From Acidobacteriota bacterium (lineage in GTDB: Bacteria > Acidobacteriota > Vicinamibacteria > Vicinamibacterales > UBA2999), in the NCBI GenBank assembly GCA_016789705.1, contig JAEUQR010000129.1:17015-81014 (forward strand): 64,000 bases of DNA. Reading direction: 5' to 3'. Below, in pieces: positions 9,150-16,492 of this stretch (position 1 is its first letter; the number at the start of each line of letters is the position of its first letter). The translations under genes were made by a program, and so were the position numbers. The notes beneath the pieces are model-generated. The model ran no database searches. It was not told the DNA's origin and saw only the letters and a program-made list of their open reading frames with translations.

Positions 9150-10148
9150 TCAGTCGGTTTCGGCGCGCTGCCGCCGGCCCATCAGGTCGGCCACGGCCGC
9201 GGCCGGCGCCACGCGCCCGGCCAGGAGGGCATCGACCTGGGCGGTAATCGGCAGTTCCACGCCGAGCCTGGCCCCGAATGCCAGCGCGGCGTGCGTCGTC
9301 TTGACGCCTTCCGCCACCATCTTCATCCCGGCCACGATGTCCGGCAGCGTGCGGCCCTGGGCCAGCTCGAGGCCGACGTGCCGGTTGCGACTGAGCTGGC
9401 CCGTGCAGGTCAGCACGAGGTCGCCCATGCCCGCGAGGCCGGCCAGCGTCTCGCGCTCGCCGCCCGCGGCCACCGCGAGGCGCGAGATCTCCGCCAGCCC
9501 GCGCGTGATGAGCGCGGCCAGCGCGTTGTGGCCGAGCCCCAGGCCCTCGACGACGCCGGCGGCAATCGCGATCACGTTCTTGAGGGCCCCGCCAAGTTCC
9601 ACCCCGATCACATCGCTGCTCGCGTACAGCCGCAGGGCGCCCGAGCGGAACTCTTCCTGCACGTGGCGTACGGCGCCCTCGCTGGCGGAGGCCACGACGA
9701 CCGCCGTGGGCAGTGAGCGCGCCAGCTCACGCGCGAAGCTCGGACCCGAGAGGGCCGCCACTTCGGCCACGTGGCTCCACTCGGCGCGGATCACCTGCGA
9801 CATGCGGAGCAGCGTGCCGTCTTCGAGACCCTTGGTGGCACTGAGGACGACGGCGGCCGGATCCACGTGCGCGGCGCCCTGTCTCAACACCTGGCGCAGC
9901 CCATGCGACGGCACGGCGACGACAACGAACTGCGCGCCGCCGAGCGCCGCCGGCAGGTCGGCGGTCGCGGCCAGCGTCTCCGGGAAGCCGATATCCGGCA
10001 GGTAGACCGCGTTGGCGCGCCGCGCGTTCATCTCGGTCACGAGTTCGGCATCGCGCGCCCACAACTGCACCTGGTGGCCCACGCGCGCCAGATGCACGGC
10101 AAGCGCCGTGCCCCAGCTGCCGGCGCCGACAACCGTCACACTACGCAT
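9150..10148 (-). CDS. gpsA: NAD(P)-dependent glycerol-3-phosphate dehydrogenase
   Basis: GpsA reduces dihydroxyacetone phosphate to sn-glycerol 3-phosphate for phospholipid synthesis. The 332 residues start with the Rossmann signature VTVVGAGSWGTALA and contain SATKGLE, SGPSFARE, the catalytic-lysine segment GGALKNVIAIAAG and AGMGDLVLTCT. ATG at 10148 puts the Rossmann strand at the N-terminus; the longer upstream frame is not conserved in pattern. It overlaps plsY by 8 bp, pairing the enzyme that makes glycerol 3-phosphate with the one that acylates it. Confidence 0.96.
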   Translation of the reverse strand: MRSVTVVGAGSWGTALAVHLARVGHQVQLWARDAELVTEMNARRANAVYLPDIGFPETLAATADLPAALGGAQFVVVAVPSHGLRQVLRQGAAHVDPAAVVLSATKGLEDGTLLRMSQVIRAEWSHVAEVAALSGPSFARELARSLPTAVVVASASEGAVRHVQEEFRSGALRLYASSDVIGVELGGALKNVIAIAAGVVEGLGLGHNALAALITRGLAEISRLAVAAGGERETLAGLAGMGDLVLTCTGQLSRNRHVGLELAQGRTLPDIVAGMKMVAEGVKTTHAALAFGARLGVELPITAQVDALLAGRVAPAAAVADLMGRRQRAETD

Positions 10149-10734
10149 GCGGCATCCCCCTGCGCGCCAGTCGATGCTCCGTGCCCCGACGAAGCCGGGC
10201 CAGATTCCCGCGGTGGCGCCATACGATGAGCAGTCCGGCGAGCGCACTGCCCCATACGACCGCCGTCGCCGCGCCGGTCATGGCCGTCGCAACCGGCAGT
10301 GCCACGCTGGCGATGAGCGATCCGGCCGACACCACGCGGGTCAGGGCAACCGTGAGCGCGAAGGCCAAGGCGGCGACGAGGGTCGCAACGGGCGCCAACA
10401 GGGCGAAGGCGCCGCACGCGGTCGCCACGCCCTTGCCTCCGTGGCCGCGCAGCCAGATCGGATACACGTGCCCGGCCACTGCGGCAACGCCGGCCGCCAC
10501 GGGATCGGCGCCCTCGACGGCCGCGGAGGTGAGCGCGACGGCGAGCGCGCCTTTGGCCATGTCGAGAATCATCACGGCCACGCCCAGCCGCGGCCCCGAC
10601 ACGCGATACATGTTCGTCGCGCCGACATTGCGGCTGCCAACGGCCCGGAGATCCACGCCGCCCCAGCGCCGGCCCGCCAGATAGCCGAGTGGCAGCGAGC
10701 CGATCGCGTAGCCGGTACAGGCCGAGAGGATCAC
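10141..10734 (-). CDS. plsY: glycerol-3-phosphate acyltransferase PlsY
   Basis: PlsY is the inner-membrane enzyme that acylates glycerol 3-phosphate with acyl phosphate, the first step of phosphatidic acid synthesis. The 197-residue hydrophobic protein has the three conserved loop motifs: GSLPLGYL and GSRNVGATNMYR, GHVYPIWLRGHGGKGVAT, and the C-terminal WRHRGNLARLRRGTEHR. The start is GTG at 10734, overlapping the cinA stop as GTGA. It is directly followed by gpsA. Confidence 0.95.
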   Translation of the reverse strand: MILSACTGYAIGSLPLGYLAGRRWGGVDLRAVGSRNVGATNMYRVSGPRLGVAVMILDMAKGALAVALTSAAVEGADPVAAGVAAVAGHVYPIWLRGHGGKGVATACGAFALLAPVATLVAALAFALTVALTRVVSAGSLIASVALPVATAMTGAATAVVWGSALAGLLIVWRHRGNLARLRRGTEHRLARRGMPHA

Positions 10735-12023
10735 CGCGCGTCACTCGCGCGGACATAGCGCCGCAGCAGGTCGAGAGCCGTCGTGGCGGCGAGGGAACGG
10801 ACGACGTGGCGATCGCCCGTGAAGCGCGACGTGCGGACCACGGTGCCTCGCCCGCCGGTGACCGCGAAGCACACGAGGCCCACCGGCTTCTCCTCCGAAC
10901 CGCCACCCGGCCCGGCGATCCCCGTGATTGCGACCGCCACGTCGACGCCCGCCCGTGCCCGCACCCCTTCGGCCATCGCCGTCGCCACAGGTTCACTCAC
11001 GGCCCCGTGCGTCGCAAGGAGCGCGTCGGGCACGCCGAGCGCATCGACCTTGGCCGCGTTGCTGTAGGAGACGACCGCGCGGTCGACCCACGCGCTCGAT
11101 CCGGCCACGTCGGTGAGACGCGTCGTGACGAGGCCCCCGGTGCACGACTCGGCCAGCGCCACACGCCAGCCGCGCGCCGCCAGCAGTTCACCCACCGTGC
11201 GCTCGAGCGACCGCCCGTCGTCATTCACGACATCGTCGCCGAGCGCCGCCGCGAGCGCCGCCGCCGCGGCGTCGAGCCGGTGCGTGAGTGCACCCGCGTC
11301 GCCGCCATGACACGACAGGTGCAGTTCCACCGTCCCGAGGCTCGCGAGGATGGTCGTCGCAATCGGCAGCGGTTCGTCGCGCCACGGGGCGTAGATCGGC
11401 TGCGCCCGCTCGTCCACCCACGACTCGCTGCGGCCGGCCACGACGAGCGCCCGCTGCCGGATGAGGCCGCCGCCCCAGCGCGGCGTGACGTGGGTCGACA
11501 ACGCGTCCTCGAGCATCGGCACCATCTCGCGCGGCGGGCCCGGCAGGAGCAGCATGGCGCGATCGCCGGCAGGAATCCACAGGCCCGGCGCCGTGCCGCG
11601 CTCATTGGGCACGACGGCGGCGCCGGCCGGCACCTGGGCCTGGCGCCGGTTGATGTCGGGCATGGTCAGCCCACGCCGCCCGAAGCGTTCGCGGATTCCG
11701 GCCAGCACGCCGGCGTCTTCCTGCATCGGCAGACCGAGGACGGCTGCGGCGACATCCCGCGTGCGATCGTCGTCAGTCGGGCCGAGCCCCCCGGTACACA
11801 CGACGAGGTCGGCGCGCGCGAGTGCATGGCGGACGGCATCGGTGAGGTCGGCGAGGTCGTCGCCGACGACAGTCGTGAACCGCACGGCGAGCCCGTGGCG
11901 CTGCATGGCCGCGACGATGTGCGGCGAATTCGTGTCGGCCCGGCCGAGTGTGAGCAACTCGCTGCCCACGGCGATGACGGCCACGCCCGCCGGCGCCGCT
12001 GCCGGCGCACTCACGCCAGCCAT
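10731..12023 (-). CDS. cinA: CinA-family protein (MocF-like domain plus nicotinamide-nucleotide amidohydrolase domain)
   Basis: The 430-residue two-domain form has an N-terminal molybdopterin-binding-like domain (IAVGSELLTLGRADTNS, TGGLGPTDDDRTRD, LLLPGPPREM), known in this family as ADP-ribose pyrophosphatase. The C-terminal PncC-type domain (LAESCTGGLVTTRL, SYSNAAK, GIAGPGGGSEEKPVG) deamidates nicotinamide mononucleotide. Family knowledge points to pyridine-nucleotide salvage. ATG at 12023 overlaps pgpA by 13 bp; a GTG at 12014 would overlap it by 4 bp, the style seen at other junctions here. Confidence 0.92.
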   Translation of the reverse strand: MAGVSAPAAAPAGVAVIAVGSELLTLGRADTNSPHIVAAMQRHGLAVRFTTVVGDDLADLTDAVRHALARADLVVCTGGLGPTDDDRTRDVAAAVLGLPMQEDAGVLAGIRERFGRRGLTMPDINRRQAQVPAGAAVVPNERGTAPGLWIPAGDRAMLLLPGPPREMVPMLEDALSTHVTPRWGGGLIRQRALVVAGRSESWVDERAQPIYAPWRDEPLPIATTILASLGTVELHLSCHGGDAGALTHRLDAAAAALAAALGDDVVNDDGRSLERTVGELLAARGWRVALAESCTGGLVTTRLTDVAGSSAWVDRAVVSYSNAAKVDALGVPDALLATHGAVSEPVATAMAEGVRARAGVDVAVAITGIAGPGGGSEEKPVGLVCFAVTGGRGTVVRTSRFTGDRHVVRSLAATTALDLLRRYVRASDAR

Positions 12024-12481
12024 CCCGGTGCCAGCCACAGCACGGCCTGCAACGCCGCCCACGCGTAGAGGCCGGCCGCCAGGTCGTCGAGCATGATGCC
12101 CCAGCCGCCATGGGCCTTCTCGAGTTGCCGCGCCGGCGGCGGCTTCACGATATCGAAGACACGGAACAGCAGGAATCCCAGCAGGGCCACCGGCCAGGTG
12201 AGGGGCGCCGCGATGAGCGTGACGCACATGCCCATCACCTCGTCGATGACGACGGGCCCGGGGTCGGTCGTGCCGAGGGCGCCTTCGGCCGCCGTCGCCG
12301 CGACGGCGCCGGCGACGAAGAGTGCGGTCACCACCGCAAGTTCCACGGCCACCGGCGCGCCGGCCAGCCGCACGCCCCACCACAGCACGACGCCCACGGC
12401 CGACCCGACGGTGCCCGGCGCGAACGGAAAGAACCCGGTGTAACCCGCGCTGGCAAACGCGAGCGCGAGACGACTCATCAT
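12011..12481 (-). CDS. pgpA: phosphatidylglycerophosphatase A
   Basis: PgpA dephosphorylates phosphatidylglycerol phosphate to phosphatidylglycerol in the inner membrane. The 156 residues show the characteristic GTVGSAVGVVLWW start, the acidic PGPVVIDEVMGM motif and the RVFDIVKPPPARQLEK and GIMLDDLAAGLYA segments, with about four hydrophobic helices. The start ATGATG at 12481 overlaps the RDD gene stop by 4 bp. Together with plsY and gpsA it forms a phospholipid block. Confidence 0.93.
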   Translation of the reverse strand: MMSRLALAFASAGYTGFFPFAPGTVGSAVGVVLWWGVRLAGAPVAVELAVVTALFVAGAVAATAAEGALGTTDPGPVVIDEVMGMCVTLIAAPLTWPVALLGFLLFRVFDIVKPPPARQLEKAHGGWGIMLDDLAAGLYAWAALQAVLWLAPGWLA

Positions 12482-13356
12482 GCGCTGACCTTGACGACGC
12501 GCGTGTGCGCGATCTGATCGTGCACGGCGCGCCGATCGGCGCGGAACAGTGCGGGAAGGAAGCCGACGCCCGCGATGAGCCCGCCGGCGATGGCCGCGGC
12601 CACGCGCACGACGGCCCCGCCAAAGGTGAGCGCGCCGTCGGTGCTCTCGACCCGCAGGCCGGTGGCCATCTTGCCGAGCGTCTGGCCCCCGTTGGCGGTG
12701 AAGACGGCCAGGTAGGCCACGTTCAGGCCGATCACGAAGGCCGCCAGGGGCACGAGTGGGAGCGTCAGTACCTGCCCCATCGGCACGCTTGCGATCTGCG
12801 CGGTCAGGTACACGACCGCGGCGTCGATCCCCGAGAGCAGCACCACATCGACCACGACCGACAGGAGTCGTGCGACCGGCGGCGCGGCCACGACGGCCTC
12901 CGGCGGCGGTTCGGCCTCTGTCGCGGCGTCAGCGGTCGACGACTCGAGCAGGACGGGACGCGGCCGGCGGACGACCGCCGGGGTGGCGCGGCTCCGGGGC
13001 CGTTCCGCCGTGCGCCGCACGGCGAGCGGCGTGCGGGCCGGCGGTGGCTGCGGATCCGCGAAGAGCGACGGCGGCAAGGGCACCGGCGCGGCGGACGCGC
13101 CGGCGGGAAGTGACGTCGGCGCCGCCGCCGCGAGCGGCAGATCGACGAGCGGCGCGGCGGCCTCGACGTTCAGATCCGCGTCGATGGTGGCTCTCGACGG
13201 CTCCCGGTACGAGGCATGGCGCGGCATGTCGGCGGCGCGCAGGGGCTCCGGAGACGCCGCGGCCTCCGCCGGCGCCATCAGCGAGAAGTCGTAGCCACAA
13301 TGCCGGCAGCGATCCGACTCCTCGAAGCCCACGTAGGCGCACTTCGGACATTTCAT
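12478..13356 (-). CDS. zinc-ribbon and RDD-domain membrane protein
   Basis: The 292 residues have three parts. A short zinc ribbon is at 1-25 (CPKCAYVGF and CRHCGYDF). A long Pro/Ala/Arg-rich linker runs to about 155. A C-terminal RDD transmembrane domain follows with about three hydrophobic segments and the conserved GQTLGKMATGLRV motif. RDD domains occur in poorly characterised membrane proteins, some linked to ion transport. The substrate here is unknown. It overlaps both neighbours by 4 bp. Confidence 0.8.
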   Translation of the reverse strand: MKCPKCAYVGFEESDRCRHCGYDFSLMAPAEAAASPEPLRAADMPRHASYREPSRATIDADLNVEAAAPLVDLPLAAAAPTSLPAGASAAPVPLPPSLFADPQPPPARTPLAVRRTAERPRSRATPAVVRRPRPVLLESSTADAATEAEPPPEAVVAAPPVARLLSVVVDVVLLSGIDAAVVYLTAQIASVPMGQVLTLPLVPLAAFVIGLNVAYLAVFTANGGQTLGKMATGLRVESTDGALTFGGAVVRVAAAIAGGLIAGVGFLPALFRADRRAVHDQIAHTRVVKVSA

Positions 13357-14141
13357 GGCAGCCCCGCCTCCCGGCTGCCCGATCCCGCCGCCGCCAGCAG
13401 TTCACGCTGGACGCGTCCGCGCAGCGCCTGCGCGTCGGCATACGCGGCATCGCCCTGGTCGATGCGATCCAGCACCTGCAACGCATCCGGCAGCTTTCCC
13501 GCCTCGAACAGCTGCCGCGCCCGCGACAGGTGCGCCTCGGACGCCGCGGGAACCGGCAGCGAGACCGCGTCCACATCGATCGCTGAGGTGGGAAGCGCCG
13601 ACGGCGTGCTGTCCTCCGACAGGAAGACGGCTGCGCCGCCGATGGCGGCGATGGTCGCCGCCAGCAGCCACGGCCCGAGCCGGGACGACGGCGCGCCGGT
13701 CGAGGGCCGGTCGCTGCGGCGCCACCGCGACCGGGCCGCCGCCGCCGGCGGCATCGGCGCGGCCACGTCGAGGAGTCCGATGCGATGCAGCACCGGCAGC
13801 GCCTGTTCGTGTGGCGCGCCCCGCTCGACGGCCGCCGTCAGCAGCCGCCGGGCACGCTCCACATCGCCCTCGTCGAACGCCTGGAGCCCCTGGTGCATCA
13901 GCCCCTCGGACTCGCGCTGACGCTCGGCCTGCGCGCGCCGCGCCCGATCGATGTAGGCGCGGGCGCGGTCGTTGGTGCGGTCGAGGAACAGCACACGCGT
14001 CCAGACGTTGACGGCGTGGTCCATGCGGCCCGCGAAGTACTCGTCGAGTCCCGAGACGAGGAGCTGTTCGATGCGCGCCTCACGTTCGGCATCGGTCAGC
14101 GGAAGCGCGAGCGGCGAGTCGCCGGACGTCGGGTCGATCAT
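13353..14141 (-). CDS. TPR-like protein with a central membrane anchor
   Basis: The 262 residues hold TPR-like helices at both ends (LDEYFAGRMDHAVNVWTRV, then ARQLFEAGKLPDALQVLDRI) around one hydrophobic segment (LGPWLLAATIAAIGGAAVF, about 155-173). It should be a single-pass inner-membrane protein with repeat domains on both sides. The first half carries an Arg/Gln/Glu-rich helical stretch. I cannot name a family. It heads the 18-gene train, with an extended -10 element close upstream; ATG at 14141 follows that promoter. Confidence 0.65.
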   Translation of the reverse strand: MIDPTSGDSPLALPLTDAEREARIEQLLVSGLDEYFAGRMDHAVNVWTRVLFLDRTNDRARAYIDRARRAQAERQRESEGLMHQGLQAFDEGDVERARRLLTAAVERGAPHEQALPVLHRIGLLDVAAPMPPAAAARSRWRRSDRPSTGAPSSRLGPWLLAATIAAIGGAAVFLSEDSTPSALPTSAIDVDAVSLPVPAASEAHLSRARQLFEAGKLPDALQVLDRIDQGDAAYADAQALRGRVQRELLAAAGSGSREAGLP

Positions 14142-14158
14142 GCCTGCAAATCGCAGCG

Positions 14159-14166
14159 AGTATAGC
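14159..14166 (-). promoter_or_regulatory. extended -10 promoter of the 18-gene train
   Basis: On the minus strand the sequence reads TGCTATACT, a TG extension one base from a near-consensus TATACT hexamer. It ends 17 nt before the ATG of the first gene. I see no good -35 element, which fits an extended -10 promoter. It sits in a 64-bp divergent gap shared with ftcD. Confidence 0.5.
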
Positions 14167-14190
14167 ACCGGGGTGCACGTCTCCCGGCTG

Positions 14191-14199
14191 TGATACAAC
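14191..14199 (+). promoter_or_regulatory. extended -10 promoter of ftcD, leaderless layout
   Basis: TGATACAAC combines a TG extension with a TACAAC hexamer and ends only 6 nt before the ftcD ATG. The predicted transcription start falls on the start codon, leaving no room for a ribosome-binding site. Confidence 0.4.
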
Positions 14200-14205
14200 C
14201 CGCCG

Positions 14206-15102
14206 ATGGCCTGGCTCGAGTGTGTGCCGAACGTGAGTGAAGGGCGCGATGCGCGGGCGCTCGATCGGATGACGGCACGGTTGTCACAGGCGCCCGGTGT
14301 GCGCCTGCTCGACGTGCATCGCGACGCCGATCATCATCGCTCGGTGTTCACGCTCGTGGGCGAGGCGCCGGCCCTGACCGAGGCGCTCCTCGGGCTGTGC
14401 GACGAGGCCCTCGGCGCCATCGACCTGCGGCACCACCGCGGCGCGCATCCGCGCATCGGTGCCGTCGATGTCGTGCCCTTCGTGCCGCTCGGCCGCGCCA
14501 CGATGGACGAGGCCGTCGCGGCGGCGCGAGCCACCGGCCGGGCGATCGCCGAGCGCTTCGGTATTCCGGTTTTCCTCTACGAGGAAGCGGCAACCGCCCC
14601 GCATCGGCGGCGCCTCGAGCAGGTACGCCGCGGCCGCTTCGAAGGGCTGGCCGGCAAGCTGCGGACGCCGGAGTGGGCGCCCGATTTCGGGCCCGCGTCA
14701 CCACATCCGAGCTTCGGGGCGGTGGCGGTCGGCGCCCGCCGTATCCTCGTCGCCTACAACATCAACCTGGCAACCGACCGGCTCGAGATCGGCACTGCCA
14801 TCGCGGCCGCCGTGCGGGCGAGCAGCGGCGGCCTGCCGCACGTCAAGGCGATGGCCCTGCCCCTGCCGGCCCGCGGCCTCATCCAGGTGTCGATGAACCT
14901 GACCGACGTGAACATCACGCCGCTCGCCGTGGTGTTCGACACGGTGGCGCGCGAAGCGGCACGGCACGGCGTGGCGGTGGCCGAGAGCGAGGTGGTGGGC
15001 CTCGTCCCGGCCGCCGCGCTCGCCGACGTGGCGGCCCGCTACCTCCGCGTGGCGGGGTGGTCGCCCGACAAGATCCTCGACACGCGGCTCCTGCCGGACT
15101 AG
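14206..15102 (+). CDS. ftcD: glutamate formimidoyltransferase
   Basis: This family moves the formimino group from N-formiminoglutamate to tetrahydrofolate in histidine breakdown. The 298 residues cover the N- and C-subdomains of the transferase: CVPNVSEGRD at the start, DADHHRSVFTLVG, HHRGAHPRIGAVDVVPF and the folate-binding part with LVAYNINL and QVSMNLTDVN. The cyclodeaminase domain of the animal enzyme is absent, as in most bacteria. No other hut genes are near, so the pathway context cannot be confirmed. It ends 2 bp before the convergent NtrX-like gene. Confidence 0.9.
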   Translation: MAWLECVPNVSEGRDARALDRMTARLSQAPGVRLLDVHRDADHHRSVFTLVGEAPALTEALLGLCDEALGAIDLRHHRGAHPRIGAVDVVPFVPLGRATMDEAVAAARATGRAIAERFGIPVFLYEEAATAPHRRRLEQVRRGRFEGLAGKLRTPEWAPDFGPASPHPSFGAVAVGARRILVAYNINLATDRLEIGTAIAAAVRASSGGLPHVKAMALPLPARGLIQVSMNLTDVNITPLAVVFDTVAREAARHGVAVAESEVVGLVPAAALADVAARYLRVAGWSPDKILDTRLLPD

Positions 15103-15104
15103 CG

Positions 15105-16481
15105 CTACTCCAGCTCGCGGCGCGTCGGGGCGATGCCGAACGCGCGCATCTTCTTGTAGAGATTGCTGCGCTCGACGCCGAGGGCGTCGGCCGTGCGGGA
15201 GATGTTGCCCTGATGCGCCGCAAGGACCCGCAGGATGTAGCCGCGTTCGAAGGCGTCGCGTGCCTCGGCGAGCGGCGTGGCCGGGCCGGCCGCGGCGCCG
15301 CCCGGGGCGGCGGCCGCCGCCCCGCCGTCGTCGATGAAGCTGAGGTCCTCGGCCGTCACCGTCTGGTCGTGCACCATGATCAGCAGGCGCTCGATGACGT
15401 TGTGCAGTTCGCGCACGTTCCCCGGCCACGCGTAGTGCTGCAGCCGTGCCATCGCCTCGGGCGCGAAGCGCTTGACGCGCCGGCCGTATTCGGCCGCGAG
15501 CGTCGCCATGAAGTGCTCGGCCAGGCGCGGGATGTCCTCCATGCGATCGCGCAGCGGCGGCACGAAGATCGGCACGACGTTCAGGCGGAAGAACAGGTCC
15601 TCGCGGAACCGCCCGGCGCGAATCTCCTCCTGGAGATCTTTGTTGGTCGCCGCGACCACCCGCACGTCCACACGAATCGTCGCCGTGCCGCCGACCGGCT
15701 GCACCGCCTGTTCCTGCAACGCGCGCAGCACTTTGGCCTGCGTCTTCAGGCTCATGTCGCCGATTTCGTCGAGGAAGATCGTGCCGCCGTGGGCGTGCTC
15801 GAAGCGCCCGCGCCGATCGGCCACGGCGCCGGTGAAGGCGCCCTTCGTGTGGCCGAAGAGCTCCGATTCGATGAGCTCTTCCGGAATCGCCGCGCAGTTG
15901 ACCTCGACGAACGGGCCGGTGCGGCGGCGGCTGTGCGCGTGCAGCGTGCGGGCCACGAGTTCCTTGCCCGTGCCGTTCTCGCCGAGGATGAGCACACGGC
16001 CGTTGGTGGGCGCCGCGAGCAGCACCTGCTCGCGCAGGTGACGCATCACCGGGCTCTCCCCCACCATCACGTGCCGGCGGTCGACCTGTGCGCGCAGGTC
16101 GCGGTTCTCGACCTCGAGGGCGCGCTGCCGCAGTGCATTGCGCACGACGAGCACGGCCTTGTCGAGCGACAGCGGCTTCTCCACGAAGTCGAAGGCGCCG
16201 AGCTTGATGGCGCGCACCGCCGACTCCACGTTGCCGTGCCCCGAAATGACGACGACCTGGCTGTCGACCTTGCGCTCACGAAGACGCTGCAGGGTCTCGA
16301 GCCCGTCGATGCCGGGCATCCACACGTCGAGCAGCACGACGTCGAACTCCTGCTCGACCAGCCGCTCGAGACACGCCTCTCCTGACTCCACGGCCTCGAC
16401 CGTGTAGCCTTCGTCACGCAGCACGCCGCCAAGGGCGGAGCGTACGCCGGGTTCGTCGTCGACGATGAGAATCGCGGCCAT
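15105..16481 (-). CDS. NtrX-like sigma-54-dependent response regulator
   Basis: The 458 residues have three parts. A receiver domain has phosphoacceptor Asp52 in LLDVWMPG and the conserved Lys in VEKPLSLD. The AAA+ domain carries GENGTGKE as Walker A, GAFTGA for sigma-54 contact and GGTIFLDEIGD as Walker B. A Fis-type helix-turn-helix ends the protein (NISRTADALGVERSNLYKKM). All catalytic motifs are intact, so it should activate sigma-54 promoters when phosphorylated. It is 11 bp downstream of its likely partner kinase. NtrX is the closest match by architecture and pairing; the targets are unknown. Confidence 0.9.
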   Translation of the reverse strand: MAAILIVDDEPGVRSALGGVLRDEGYTVEAVESGEACLERLVEQEFDVVLLDVWMPGIDGLETLQRLRERKVDSQVVVISGHGNVESAVRAIKLGAFDFVEKPLSLDKAVLVVRNALRQRALEVENRDLRAQVDRRHVMVGESPVMRHLREQVLLAAPTNGRVLILGENGTGKELVARTLHAHSRRRTGPFVEVNCAAIPEELIESELFGHTKGAFTGAVADRRGRFEHAHGGTIFLDEIGDMSLKTQAKVLRALQEQAVQPVGGTATIRVDVRVVAATNKDLQEEIRAGRFREDLFFRLNVVPIFVPPLRDRMEDIPRLAEHFMATLAAEYGRRVKRFAPEAMARLQHYAWPGNVRELHNVIERLLIMVHDQTVTAEDLSFIDDGGAAAAAPGGAAAGPATPLAEARDAFERGYILRVLAAHQGNISRTADALGVERSNLYKKMRAFGIAPTRRELE

Positions 16482-16492
16482 GGAGCGTCAGG

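Noticed and set aside
14397..16385. 662-codon plus-strand frame running out of ftcD into the NtrX-like gene
   Set aside because: It is a different frame from FtcD, opposite the intact AAA+ regulator, and has no motif.
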